Notes under the pieces: generated by a model
What the model saw: the letters and a program-made list of their open reading frames with translations, nothing else
The model's database searches: none
Told to the model about the DNA's origin: nothing
Part shown: one piece after another, positions 10,590-22,110 of the stretch
How positions within the stretch are numbered: position 1 is the first letter of the stretch
How the letters are laid out: every line of letters starts with the position of its first letter
Assembly (NCBI RefSeq): GCF_024166365.1
Contig: NC_064819.1
Span: forward strand, 114,062,293-114,126,292
Source: Elephas maximus indicus
Taxonomy: Eukaryota > Chordata > Mammalia > Proboscidea > Elephantidae
DNA: 64,000 nt
Reading direction: 5' to 3'
Made by a program: the position numbers and the translations under genes

Positions 10590-11652
10590 TGCCGGGGGCC
10601 AGCCTCAGCAATGAACAGGGTTACCAGAGGAGGGGTAGAGTTCGGCGAAAAAAGAATGAGAGGTAGTGTGTCTTATATTTTCATTCTGCAGAAAAGGAAG
10701 CCTTCTCTTTATTTTTTACATGGTCTTTTATATCATAAGCTTACAAAAGCATAACATCGCATGATCAACAAAGGGGCAGTATAACATCATTTCCCAGAGA
10801 CATAATTTTCCAAGTGACACATAGTACAGTTCTGCATGCACACACAAATACAATGAGTTTTTGTTTAGTTGATTTAGAGTAACAATTGACTTCATACTGC
10901 TTTACACTTATGCTTAATCTTGCAATACCTTCCACAGTTTTTATAACAATTAATCTTTTTGCAAAACCATTGCCACATAGGCTTTGTCCATCTTGTCCAG
11001 GGTGGTCAAGTTCTTGAAGTCCAGCCACTTTGGGTTACGTCATATTGTCCACGATTATGCCAAGGACAATTAGCCCAATCTCTATACCCAAAGACCAGTC
11101 AAGCGCAGCAGTGAGCGAGGTAAACGAGAAGGTTGAGCTGTAATTGGCTGAGAAATTGGCTGAGAGAACTCACTGCCTTTTGTTTTTCCACTTTTATGGG
11201 GTCATGTGTGGGTGGTGGTTTAATCACAAAAAGGGCCTTGGTAAATACCAGGATTTCACCATCCTATTCTTATTTTCCATAGTCGAGCTATTTGTTTTTC
11301 CCCTAAGACAACTTCATGTTGATCCCCAAGTAACACACGGGCTGTCCCTACCCGAGATTTCACCAGGGGATTATGAGTAGGACGCCCCCCGTCCAAAGGT
11401 CTCTAAATCTATAATGGAATTTTATGCTTATACATTCTGCTATACACAGGCTGAAAATGAAATAGAAACATAACACAGATGACAGAGATATTCCTGACTT
11501 TTCAGGAATTCTTCGATGTTTATGCTGGGGGCAGTGGGTGCAGAGAGGCTGCCCTTGCAGCCTGGCTCCTCCTGACTTTTCAGGAATTCTTCAATGTTTA
11601 TGCTGGGGGCAGTGGGTGCAGAGGGGCCGCCCTTGCAGCCTGGCTCCCAGCA
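10590..11652 (-). mobile_element. Solo LTR, class II (betaretrovirus-like) ERV
   Basis: The element reads TG...CA on the forward strand (TGCCGGGGGCC to GGCTCCCAGCA) and is flanked by a perfect 6-bp duplication ACCAAG at 10584-10589 and 11653-11658. Regulatory signals face the minus strand: TATAAAA (forward TTTTATA at 10727-10733) and AATAAA (forward TTTATT at 10708-10713). U3 is therefore on the right and R/U5 on the left. A 6-bp duplication is usual for betaretrovirus-like ERVs. No internal gag, pol or env remains, so recombination between two LTRs probably removed the provirus. The length of 1,063 bp includes a 78-bp tandem duplication at the U3 start. Confidence 0.85.
11493..11648. repeat. 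78-bp tandem duplication in LTR U3
   Basis: Two 78-bp units, 11493-11570 and 11571-11648, each from CCTGACTTTTCAGG to CAGCCTGGCTCC. They differ at only a few positions (cgatg/caatg, gaggctg/gggccg). They lie at the 5' edge of the LTR in its own orientation, where enhancer duplications often occur. Confidence 0.92.
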
Positions 11653-11659
11653 ACCAAGC

Positions 11660-12430
11660 CCATCATATTTCTGTTTTTATGTTTTTTTAGTTTTATAATT
11701 TCCATTTGGTGTTTTTTGTATAACTTCTGTTTCTTTACTGAGATTTTTCTATTTTTTCATTTGTTTCAAGAAAATTTGTAATGGCTTGTTGAATCACATT
11801 TTTGATGGCTGCTTTAAAATCTTTGTCAAGTAATTTCAATATCTGATTCCTCTTGGTGCTGCCATCAGTTGATTATATTTTCTCAGTCAAGTTGTGAATT
11901 TTCTAGTTGTTGGTATGATGGTGATAGTTTATTGTACATGGGATTTAATTTATTATGTTAGGAATCCTATTTAAATATTTTATTTTATCAGGCAGTCGTC
12001 CTCTTTAGGTTTAGTATGTGGGTTCTGGTCTTTGGTTCCAATGAAATTTTAACTTTTAGAGCTTTTGCAGTGCTAATTTGGTCTGCTTGGTTTATCTGGT
12101 GCCACCTGGGTGCTCATCATCCTTTTCCTACGCTGGCTGAAGGAGCAGAAGGAATTCCTCAAGTCAGGCCCTCTGGTACTCGAGTGGACAAAGGAAGACT
12201 CTGATCCATGTGGATACAGAGGTTTTCCCAGCTGGGCTCACATTATAACAAGATTTCCTTTTCTCTCACATTTTGCTTATTCTCCAGCTGCAATAAAGTT
12301 CTGGGCCATCCCTCAAATTTGTCATGCAATTTTGTGTCTCTGTAGTTCTGCTTGTTCCTTCTGCCTGGAGGGAAAAACACAAAAAACATTTTCACTTTCT
12401 CTGCCTGGTAAACTCCTGTTTTTCCTTTAA
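11660..12430. mobile_element. Probable old L1-type relic
   Basis: Text such as 'GATGGCTGCTTTAAAATCTT' followed by 'TGTCAAGTAATTTCAATATC' resembles a widespread ancient mammalian L1 3' region. There is no coding frame of note, and the 106-codon frame at 12110-12430 has no recognisable domain. Assignment and extent are tentative. Confidence 0.35.
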
Positions 12431-12604
12431 GAAACAGAAAACAAAGATCTCAGGAAGAGAAGCAGGTTAGGAATGCAACAGTACTGAGTTAGGATTTGAA
12501 CATTTATCTTATTTATTTCTAAGTAGAGGTGCCCATGAGGTAACTGATACGAGGTTCTGCACATAAGTAGGATGTTCTCAGTAAGAAATATCAATCTGAG
12601 ACTG

Positions 12605-12690
12605 TTTAATTTGTGACCTAAGGCAAATCCCTCAACCTCTGGCCTAAGTATTCTAATCCAGAATATGGGGAAATAGGACTTGACATTTTG
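12605..12690 (+). mobile_element. MIR SINE relic
   Basis: 'GTGACCTAAGGCAAATCCCT' followed by 'CAACCTCTGGCC' and 'CCAGAATATGGGGAAATAGG' matches the conserved MIR core with many substitutions. Confidence 0.55.
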
Positions 12691-14929
12691 TGGCTGCCAT
12701 GCTTAGATCACTTTTTGTTCAGAGCACAGTTGACTTACTGCTCCAGGTGCCACCTCTCTGAATCCATCGCTATGTCTACACAGAAACCACACTTCCCTCA
12801 GGCTGCTCTGAGGTAATAGCTGAGCATGACGGGTGTACTAGTGCCCATTGTGATTATTTGTTCTTCAGAATCTGATTATTTACTAGGCCCATTCTGATAA
12901 TTCTGTCACTTGTAAGATATTGGGGGCGGAACCTACAAGGACATTGGAGTTCACTGGTTTTTGGGAAGTTGTATCGACAATCTGCAAAATAATAATGAGA
13001 AACTGAGGATTGTTATCAAGCAGTTAAAAGCTCAGTATGACAGAAAGTGGACCTCTTTGATAACTTCCAAAGAGGTCATATCTCCTGCAGAGAAAGAACA
13101 GGTATAACTGAAGAGAATCAGGGCTCAATAGAGTTGCACAGCTCCAGAGATATATAAATGATCATCCATGGCAAGTCTGTTTTACTAAGGCCAGGGTTCA
13201 CCCAGAGCCCTGGAATCCTAAAACATGGAATGGAGACATCTGGATAGATTTACTGAGGATGCTGGCTCTGCAAACCCCATGAGCATTCAGAGCTTGCAGA
13301 GGTAGCCCACACCTCCCTAGTTAGAACTAGGACACTTTAGATCAAATCCCCACTAGAAGGCACTGACGAAGCCATTTCCTCACCAGGCAACTGTTACCCC
13401 TTCAGGAGATACTGCACCTCTCCTGGCTATCAGGAAGATATCTAAGTTTAAATACCAGCATAACCTAAGAAGGGAGTAGCAAGATTATATCCTATAGGGC
13501 TCTGAGAATTCCCTAGAATGTTCCAGTAAGAGACAGAGGATTATCCCTGGACTGGATTTTAAGAGTGCTTGCTCAAAAGAACTGGAACATAACAGAATAT
13601 GCAAAGAACGCACTGACTTGGAGCACTTTATTGGGACAGGAGATTCAACATGCTAGCAAGAACCCCAAAGAGTAAGGTAAACTCAGTGCTAAGAAACTCT
13701 TAGAAATATGGAGAAAACAATGGACTATCCTGAGTCAAGGGACAATGCCTACGTTTCCCCAGAAGATGGTAGGTCAAGGATTAGAAAAGTTAAGGAAGTG
13801 AGGAAGTTGGATTGGATATAATACCGTAAAACACCATAAGAATATAATCCATGGAGAGCCCATAGGAAATACCACTTACCAAGACCACTGGGAATGTGCC
13901 AGTGAGAGGGGCACAGTGCCACTAAGTTTAGTGGTGTCCCCTCCTCTGCAGGCTAGACCTGATGGTACGAGAGATGGTAACAGGCCAGGGCTCATTAATA
14001 CTCATGGATTTAATAGAGTCCCAAAGTAACAGAGGCCAGGTGGTGGCATTTAACTGCCAGAAACCAGTAGGACACAATTATCATAATGACCTTCAAGGTC
14101 AGAGGGGCAGCCAAGAAGGCTTGGAACACAAGGGTGTTATGGTTAATAGTGCATGGCATCCCTAGGGCCAAAATAAATGGACAGTGCACAAGGCTATAGC
14201 TTAATATCTATAACCAAGAAAACATAAGAATGCAGGTGCAGGAGACCAAAGACTGTTGCCTCAATAAAAAGTCATGATCCTTTGCTCAGTTCCCAGACCT
14301 GAGACAATTTTCAGGTCTAGAACTTACCAACTAATGAAGTGGCTGGGCTGCTAGGAGGATGACCCTGTACCACTGTGGCAAGTATACTTCCTCCAGTACC
14401 CTCATAAAATAACCTATAGCCATTTACGCAGGTGACTGTACAGTAGGTGTAGTGTAAATCCAGATATACTGGGGACAATTATACAGAGGGTCTTAGTTAA
14501 CATTGATATCCAGAGACCCAAACCATCATCATGGCTCCCTAATTAGAGGGGAATTTGCAGGGGCCAGGTAACAAATGGAGTCCTAAAATTCAGCTCCCAA
14601 TGTGTCCACAGGCCCACCCGGTGTCATTTCTTTAATCTTGGACTGTGTAGTTGAAGTCAATATACTGGGCTGCTGGAAACAAACCTCACTGGGCCCCTAA
14701 CTTGTAGAGTAAGAGCTATCATGATAGAAAAGGCCAAGGAGAAACCTCTTAAATTACCCCACCCCCAATCACTAGCCAAGTTTGTATTCAACAACAATGT
14801 TATATCTCAGGGGCATGGTGAAAATCAGTGTTACCATTAAATACCTAAGGATGTAGTGGTGGTGGTCTCTATAATAAAAAAAAAAAAAATTAAATTCATC
14901 AGTCTTCCCCTGTAGAAGCTGGCTGGATC
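12691..14929. other. Decayed sequence, possibly ERV internal region
   Basis: No long open frame. It lies just upstream of a recognisable retroviral RT fragment in the same direction, so part of it may be decayed gag, protease or early pol. I could not identify those domains and make no boundary claim. A short poly(A) run sits near 14,878. Confidence 0.3.
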
Positions 14930-15388
14930 CTGGAGAATGACTGTAGATTGCTACAAACTCAATCAAGTAATAACCCTCATTGCAGCTGCTGTGCTAGACA
15001 TGGTATAATTACTAGAGAAGATTACTAAGGCTTCTGATACATGGGATGAGGACATTAATTGGGAGAATGTTTTCTTTCTATTCCAATTAGAAAAAAAGAT
15101 TAAAAATGATATGCACTAATGTGGAATGGACACAGAGTCATTTACAGTTTTGCCTCAGGGGTATATTACCACTCCTGCACCCTGTCAAAAGATAGTCTAA
15201 AGAGATATAGACTGGCTAGAGATCCCACAGAATACCACAATAATCCATTACATTGATAACGTCATGTTGATCACACAGCAGGAGGTGTCTAGTATGCTAC
15301 AGGTCATGCATTTCAGAGGGCTATAAATAAACCCTAAGAAGTCATGAAGTTTATTTGTCCAATGGCAATCCATTAGGAGGTTTACATG
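14930..15388 (+). pseudogene. Endogenous retrovirus pol fragment (reverse transcriptase)
   Basis: One reading frame can be followed across about 450 bp. It begins at RMTVDCYKLNQV (an RT N-terminal block), passes LPQGY near 15,160 (RT motif B region) and reaches HYIDNVML near 15,250, then INPKKS. The YIDN box is the place of the YxDD catalytic motif, with the second aspartate replaced by asparagine. Several in-frame stops are present, but no frameshift is needed between motifs. This is an ancient, inactive retroviral pol remnant. It ends abruptly where the solo LTR is inserted. The ERV class is not determined. Confidence 0.75.
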
Positions 15389-15910
15389 TGTCATGAATTG
15401 AATTGCGTCCCCCAAAAATGTGTGTCCACTTGGCTAGGCCATGAATCTCAGTACTGTATGGTTTTCCTCCATTTTGTGACCTGATGTATTTCTTCTGTGT
15501 GTTGTAAATCCTAACCTCTAAGATATTAATGAGGCAGGATTAGAAGCAATTACGTTAATATGGCAGGACAAAATCTACAGGATTAGGTTTATCTTGAGTC
15601 AATCTCTTTTGATATATAAAAGAGAAAAGCGAGCAGAGAGGAGAGGGACCTCATACCACCAAGAAAGAAGAGCCAGGAATGGAGAGCATCCTTTGGACCA
15701 ATGGCCTCTGTGCTGAGAAGTTCCTAGACCAGGGGAAGATTGATGACAAGGATCCTTCCCCAGAATTGACAGAGACAGAAAGCCTTCTTCTGGAGATGGC
15801 AACCTGAATTCTGACTTCTAGCCTCCCAAACTGTGAGAGAATAAATTTCTCTTTGTTAAAGCCATCTACTTGTGGTATTGCTGTTATAGCAGCACTAGAT
15901 AACTAAGACA
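15389..15910 (+). mobile_element. Solo LTR, 522 bp (family A)
   Basis: Runs from TGTCATGAATTG to GATAACTAAGACA with a perfect 5-bp duplication ACATG at 15384-15388 and 15911-15915. It carries a TATA box in 'GATATATAAAAGAGAAAAG' near 15,612 and AATAAA near 15,840. Layout and end sequence resemble MaLR/ERVL-type LTRs. A close relative is at 44597-45102, and an inverted fragment is at 33946-34197. Confidence 0.88.
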
Positions 15911-15915
15911 ACATG

Positions 15916-16429
15916 GTACATCTATCATGAAATCCAAGCAAGAACACAGGCACAGTAATCTGCTTGAGCAGATATTCCAAACCTTTGTATCATCAACAAT
16001 CTTTCCACAGTTTGTACCTATGGTGATATATTAAGAGATTGGGTAGGAAGGGCAGAAGTAAGGAAGTGATGTTTGTCTGCATTTGGGATGAAATGAGAGG
16101 CAAATTTTCCAAATTAGAGAAAGAGAATCCATTACACTAATTTTTCCCCATCCTCAAAAATTCCAATTGCAACAAGGAAAAGTAAGTCACTTTTTGATGC
16201 TGTTCCTATCTACTTTGAAATACACAAGAGTATCTGTCTTTGGCAGAGCTCTTTACAAACCAACTTCTCCTCTAGAATTTGGTCTTTGATCCCTGCTTCT
16301 AAAAGTATCAAACAGACTTTTTCACAAGACTAAGCAATTATACTCTAACTTAAATACATATGTATTCTATGTTGTGGGCTCATTTACTTAATATAATTAA
16401 GCTATAAAAATACAAATCCCCAACCTCCA
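15916..16429. other. Non-coding spacer
   Basis: No recognised gene or repeat. It may be the continuation of the host ERV, but I found no retroviral motif. Confidence 0.4.
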
Positions 16430-16598
16430 AAAAACCAAACCCATTTGAGTCTATTCTGAATCATAGTGACCCTATAAAGTTTCCAAGGATTTATGGAAGC
16501 AGACTGCTACATCTTTTTCCCACAGAGCTGCTGGTGGTTTCCAACCACTGACCTTTCGATTAGCAGTTGAGTGCTTCAACCATTGTGCCTCCAGGACA
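16430..16598 (-). mobile_element. AfroSINE
   Basis: Minus copy: 'CAAACCCATTTGAGTCTATT', 'GACCTTTCGATTAGCAGTTG' and 'AACCATTGTGCCTCCAGGAC' in forward view. Confidence 0.88.
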
Positions 16599-16607
16599 TT
16601 AAAAAAG

Positions 16608-16700
16608 AGGCATTAATTTAGCAAGTCACTTCATCTCTCTAGAATCACATTTCTTCATTTCTAAAATTATGAATTGGATTAAAGGTCTCTAAAGGCATTT
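16608..16700 (+). mobile_element. MIR SINE relic
   Basis: 'GCAAGTCACTTCATCTCTCT' and 'TTCTTCATTTCTAAAATTAT' match the MIR core in plus orientation. Confidence 0.5.
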
Positions 16701-16856
16701 TCCCAAATTCTGTCTGTGATGGTTAATGTTATGTGTCAACTTGGGTAGGCCATAATTCCCAGTATCATGTGGCTATCCTCCATTTTGTGGCCTGATGTAA
16801 TTACTCTCCCTTTTATGGATTGTAAATCCTAACTTCTGTATGTTAATGAGGCGGGG

Positions 16857-16984
16857 TTAATGTGGGGAGTATCTTGAGTCACAGCCTTAGAAGAGGGTTT
16901 GATTTAAGTCACACCTTTACTTAATGTGGGGAGTATCTTGAGTCACAGCCTTAGAAGAGGGTTTGATTTAAGTCACACCTTTAC
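16857..16984. repeat. Perfect 64-bp tandem duplication
   Basis: Units 16857-16920 and 16921-16984 are identical by eye, each starting TTAATGTGGGGAGTATC and ending CACACCTTTAC. Identity in an otherwise diverged LTR points to a recent slippage or unequal-exchange event, or an assembly artefact. Confidence 0.95.
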
Positions 16985-17372
16985 TCTGATGTAGGGGGAG
17001 TTTTCTTGGGAGTGTGACCTGCATTCAATATGTGTACCAATGATGGATGCTCTAGCAAGGCTCTCCCTTGCTCTGGATCCCCCATCCAGCTTATCATTTT
17101 TTTTTTTTACCTCTGGTTCTTGGGACTTCAGCCTGTTGTCTGACCTGCTGATTCTGGGATTCACCAGCTTCTGCAGCCCTGTGATCCAGCTGCCTGCCAT
17201 CTGACCTGCCAATTGTGGGTTCATCAGCCCTTGCAGCCATGTGAGTGAGGAGAAGCCTCCAGCCTGACACCTAACCCATGGGTTTGGGACTTGCCATCCT
17301 CCACAACTGCCTGAGCTATTTGACATAAATCTCTCTCTCTCTTTCTCTATGTATATACACATACATACACTT

Positions 17373-17517
17373 CAGAGCCCAGGTGCTGCAGTGGTTAAGT
17401 ATTTGGCTGCTGACCTTGGAATCCACCAGCTGCTCCTTGGAAACTCTATGGGACAGTTCTACTCTGTCCTACAGGGTCACCATGAGATAGAACAACTCGA
17501 CAGTAATGGGTTTTGGA
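17373..17517 (+). mobile_element. AfroSINE nested in LTR
   Basis: 'CAGAGCCCAGGTGCTGCAGT' head and 'ATGGGACAGTTCTACTCTGT' body. The 'CAACTCGACAGTAATGGG' tail leads back into LTR sequence that finishes at 17568. Confidence 0.88.
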
Positions 17518-17568
17518 TATATATAGGATTCACCGGTTTTGCTTTTCTAAAGAACCCAGCCTAAGACA

Positions 17569-18191
17569 GTATCATCCCATAATATATCCTTTGCAGCACT
17601 TCTGAAAGAAGCAATGTTTTTGAATTAATTTTAAACTCCAGAATGAAAGGTTTATACTACTGCCAAATTCTATTTTCTGTTAAATAAACCAGAGGACAGC
17701 CTGTTTTGTCTGGGAATAGCTGCCATCAGTGGCATCCCAGATGCTTTCACTGGCCACCAGACAGGAGAGAAGTAACAAGAAATTCCCCAAATTCAGCAGG
17801 TCACAGAGCAGAGAGTGATGAGTTACATTGCTCTTTGGAGATCATCAATCCACAGGTATGTAGATCATAAGGTTATGCTTATTGAAATTACTTATTCAGC
17901 AATTTTCAATGAAGTTGCTAATGGAGAATTTTCCAATGATAGAAATTTTCTATATGTAATAAATGTATAAACTGAATCTATGTTAAACAGTTTATATTTC
18001 AAATACTACAGGAACTTGCTATATTGAAGCATAATGGAATGAACTCCAGATGTAAGCTGGAGAGGTGATGTGTATTACAAGTAAATTGGTGCAGTGTGTT
18101 TAGAAACTGACTCCAACTAACTATGCATAATCATTTCGATGTTACTATTAACTGTATAGATTGATGAGTGCTCCATCATGTGCATGGAGAA
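17569..18191. other. Non-coding spacer
   Basis: No recognised gene or repeat. Confidence 0.4.
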
Positions 18192-18603
18192 TGTCAGGGA
18201 TTGAATTGTGGCCGCCGCAAAAGAAATATGGAAGTCCTAACCCCTGTTCCTGTAAAAATGACCATGTTTGGAAGTCAATGCCTTCTTGTGTTATGTAAAT
18301 AAAGTCATGCCAGAGTAGGTTGGGACCTAAACCTAATCGCTTCCGCGTGGTATCTTACAAAAAGAGCAGAACAGACACAGACACACACACACGGGGAAAT
18401 CAGAGGCCACATGAGGACTGTCTACAAGCAAAGAACACCAAGGATTGCCGGCACACATCAAAATAGGAGAGCCCCACAGGAGAAATGGACAAGGCTAATA
18501 TTCTGACTTGGACTTTTAGCCGCCAGAACTGTGAAAAAATAAATTTCTGTACTTTAAATTCATCCACATTTTTTAGTTATGGCAGCATTAAGTAATTAAG
18601 ACA
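18192..18603 (+). mobile_element. MLT1-like MaLR LTR
   Basis: 412 bp from TGTCAGGGATTGAATTGTG to AGTAATTAAGACA. It has 'GCCGCCAGAACTGTGAAAAA' and then AATAAATTTCTG near the 3' part, the usual MLT1 poly(A) context. No clear target duplication remains. Confidence 0.75.
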
Positions 18604-20880
18604 GAGGGACCAAGGGAAGTTCTATATTTCTTGACCAATTGATCATTTTATGGATTAATCATTCACTTTCACCTTCTAACTCCCCTTCCCCCCCCAACAA
18701 ATGACAGCCAAAAAAAAAAAAAAAAAAAAAGGAGGGGAGAAATATCCAAATTTGAAATTGTAGGCACTTAGATCAAAACACAACTCATTGACTCACTGAC
18801 AGTGTAACCTTTCTGAACTTGGATGTCCTCATTTGAAGATTAATAACTGCTCTGAAAGATTGCTGTTAGAATTAGAAACAATAAAATTGGAACCCAATAA
18901 ACTGCCAAACAAATAGAAGATGCCCAGTAAATGGCCATTGTTAACTATGGAAGAATTGCTGAGAGAAGTTTTCTCAAGGTTCCATTGAGAGTGTTTTCAT
19001 GGGACCACTCTAGTCGAGTAGTCAAGTGTTCAGTGATGATTTGAAAATCATACCTGTTAATAAATAATTATTCATCAGACTGGTAAGTATAATAAAGCAT
19101 TAAAAAAAAGTTATAAGCATTTATGGGTGCCTAGTTTATTTACTTTTTTCTTTTTAGTTTATTTAACTATTAGTCTATTTGAAGTTAAGCTTAGCATTTC
19201 TATAAAATAAACATGCATAAACAGTTCTATTTTGATTTAATACAGTCTATAAAGTTTATAAAGTTACTTTTAAGAATTATTTCTGTCGCTGATCATTTAT
19301 GTGTAATGAAAAGTGTATGAATTTCAAGAAATATTAAAATATAAGTATCTGTTTACATGTTTACATTATACAGCATATGCATATTATATACACATATATT
19401 TTATATCAGTATTTATATTATATATTAAATAAAAAGTTCTATATCTATCTTTATATATAATTTTGTGCCATGCCTCTGCCTTACAACACTTTTTAAAGCT
19501 CTGAAAAAAGACAGGGAAATCATAATAAGGCGTTAAGGAATAGACCAAACAGAACACAACTCAAAAGTGAGACCCTATGACAGTGAAGACCAGTAGAGAA
19601 CAATGAAGACAATGGGGAATACTATAAATTGGAAGAGACACAAATTAATCAAATACAAGTAGCCAACATGAAAAATCAGTAAGTATTTATCAACACAGGA
19701 GTGGATGTATGCCTTACAACTGGGAGCCCTCCAATGCAGTACGTTGAAAATAAGACTCCAACATTCCTAGTAGAAGTTGCTATGAAGTTAAAACAGAGAG
19801 GAAAGCATGCTGGCATTTTTTTATCCTAGTGAAGAGATAAGTATATGTGGTACCTTGATGCAGCAGAACACTCAAGCATCTGAGAATTATAAGAGTTGGA
19901 TTTTTTTTTCTGAGTCTCCAATTAAATCTTGGTGTGAACTATAACACATTCTTAATTTATCTACATCTGTTTTATTTAAATTTGAGGAAAGAATCTGTGA
20001 TTTACGTCCATCTCTAAAATACTACTGTTCTATATTTCTGAAAGAGGCATGAAAGAGACATGCAGAAGGAGTGTACATGTAAATATGACAGGTAGGGGAT
20101 TTAACCAAGCTCACCTTGTGTGTTTGATGCTTGTCTCCTTGTAAACAAAAAGAACATAGACAAAATAAAAACTACAATTTTTCTCTGCTTTCTTTTCACA
20201 CAAAAGTTATCAATATTTTGACTTAAACTAAATTTTTCTAGGAGATTCAACTGCATGTTGCATCAGGCTTACTACTGTAGCTACAGAGGTCAGAGAAGGA
20301 CTAGTTGTTGTCAGGAGGTAATCCTAGTTGAACCTAGGGAAATGAGATCTAACCATGGGGTTGACATAGGAGAGGTTTTTCTTTTGAAACTGTGGGATCT
20401 TAACCTCATTAACTGACAAATCTAAGGCTTTTCTATTTCAGCTATTTCAGTAGTGTTTCCTTCAGGATTTAAATTCTCAAGAAGAAAACACCTCTGCTTC
20501 TCAGACCCACTCATCTACCATGAGCACAGAGCTAACCAGAAGACCGGAAATTAAGGGGTACATTAAAAAGAGCTGGAAGATGGGGGAACTGGACTAACTT
20601 TAAGAAGTTCTGATTCTAAAACTTCAAAAATGTTATAGAGATCATATAACACTTTTCAAATACACATACGCACACGTACACACACACAGAGCATACTACC
20701 ATTGACTAACTTCTATCTCCAGTAATCAGAAAGGAAAAATAGAACCACCCAAAACCAACTGCAAACCTTCTCCCCAGGTCTGAAAGTCCTGGAGAAAGAT
20801 AAAGTCACCTTCTGGAATTAAACTAAGAAATTGCAGTACTGTACCAAAAACATAGGCTACAGATTTAGCCGAGAATCTTT
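18604..20880. other. AT-rich non-coding DNA with a poly(A) run and MIR relic
   Basis: Contains a poly(A) run at about 18,711-18,730 and TA-rich sequence near 19,380-19,460. A MIR-like stretch lies at 18,800-18,945 ('CTTGGATGTCCTCATTTG', 'GCCCAGTAAATGGCC'). No gene is seen. Confidence 0.45.
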
Positions 20881-20990
20881 AAATTCATTCATTTAACAAA
20901 TACTGAGCATTCATAAGCCAAGAGCTTTCCTTGGTTTTGCGGGCAGTGAGATGAAGGAGGTACAGCCCCTGCCCTTTCTCTAAATAAAAA
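20881..20990 (+). mobile_element. L2-type relic
   Basis: 'ATTCATTCATTTAACAAATA' followed by 'CTGAGCATTC' and 'TACAGCCCCTGCCCTTTCTC' fits the common L2-associated 3' consensus. Confidence 0.5.
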
Positions 20991-21360
20991 ACATCCTTTA
21001 AATATTATCCAATATCATTTTGACAACTGATTTCTCATGCTCGTGGTACAAAGAAAGCTATAAATTCAAAAACCTCATTTCCTCTTCTCCTGGGTATATA
21101 TCTCAATTACTTTCCCCAGCTGATTGTCTCTACGGTGGGACCATGTGGATGACTTCTCATCAAAGGAATGCAGGTGGAAGTGATCTATGGCACCTCCAGG
21201 CTTGGTTCCTATAAAACCTCCCACACTTTCCTAGAAACCATGGGGCCTTCTTTTCTCAATCACCTCTGCACAATCCAGAATCAATTTTCACCTTTCTTTG
21301 ACATGAAATGTCATGTGACAAGAGATTAGGGATGATACTCTGAGAAACATGCCCTGAAAT

Positions 21361-21568
21361 GAAACGAAAACCAAACTGTTGTCATTGAGTCAATTCTGAC
21401 TCATAGCGACCCCATAGGACAGAGTAGAACTGCCCCATAGGGTTTCCAAGGCTGTAATCTTTACAGAAGCAGACTGTCACATCTCTCTCCATGGAGTGTC
21501 TGGTGGGTTCGAAATGTCGCCCTTTCAGTTACTAGCCAAGCACTTAATCACTGCACCACCAGGGTTCC
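21361..21568 (-). mobile_element. AfroSINE, long copy
   Basis: Clean minus-strand copy with 'CATTGAGTCAATTCTGACTC' and 'GGGTTTCCAAGGCTGTAATC', ending at the head 'CACTGCACCACCAGGGTTCC'. Flanks TGCCCTGAAAT (21350-21360) and TGTCCTGAAAT (21569-21579) are an 11-bp target duplication with one mismatch. Confidence 0.94.
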
Positions 21569-21999
21569 TGTCCTGAAATACACTTTGTAAATATCACATG
21601 CTAAGCATTTCCTGAGAAGTGCACACCATGGTACAGATATTTTTCTAAATGCTTGAAGTTCAGGCAAGAGTAGTAAACCTAGAGAAAATTCTCTTTTTTT
21701 TTTTTTTTTAAATCAATTTATTGAAAATATCCTCAAGGAAGGTATTTGGAAACTAGATAAGATACTTTTCAAATGGTGGTAAAAGTAGTCTGAGTGTTTA
21801 TGTTAGGTGAGTGTATCTTAACTATTCCTAGCGAAAGAAGTTACTATTAACAATGGGAATTCCAGATGGGAAATGAGAGACATGAACAAATGACCAAATG
21901 CGTTGGATTACAGGCATAGGTGAGAGGAACCAGAGACACAAAGGGAGAAATCAGAGATTGGTGGAGTCCTTACGCTGTTTCTGTGCAAGGTATTTCACG

Positions 22000-22110
22000 T
22001 TTCCTAGAAACTCGGGTACTCTTTTCCCAACTTACAAATGAGAAAATAGACTCAGCCTGTCTACATAATTTACCAGTTGATGGAGGAATCAATATTTGAA
22101 GCCAGCTCTT
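22000..22110 (-). mobile_element. MIR SINE relic
   Basis: 'CTTACAAATGAGAAAATAGA' followed by 'CTCAGCCTG' matches the antisense MIR core (a 'tttacagatgaggaaactga'-type block). Confidence 0.5.

Larger units (their letters stand above)
16715..17568 (+). mobile_element. LTR, MaLR/ERVL-like, with internal duplication and nested SINE
   Basis: Begins TGTGATGGTTAATGTTATGTG and ends AGAACCCAGCCTAAGACA, the typical start and end of a MaLR-like LTR. Parts near the start resemble family A LTRs ('GGCCATAATTCCCAGTAT', 'CCATTTTGTGGCCTGATGTA'). Flanks CTGTC and GTATC match only 3 of 5, so the target duplication is weak. It contains a 64-bp perfect tandem duplication and an AfroSINE. Confidence 0.7.

Noticed and set aside
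11479..11781. 100-codon ORF with an internal repeat (possible repeat protein)
   Set aside because: It is created by the 78-bp LTR duplication and runs into unrelated sequence outside the LTR.
12900..12970. Possible retroviral primer-binding site near 'TTGGGGGCGGAACC'
   Set aside because: No LTR end precedes it and the match to a tRNA 3' end is too weak to support.
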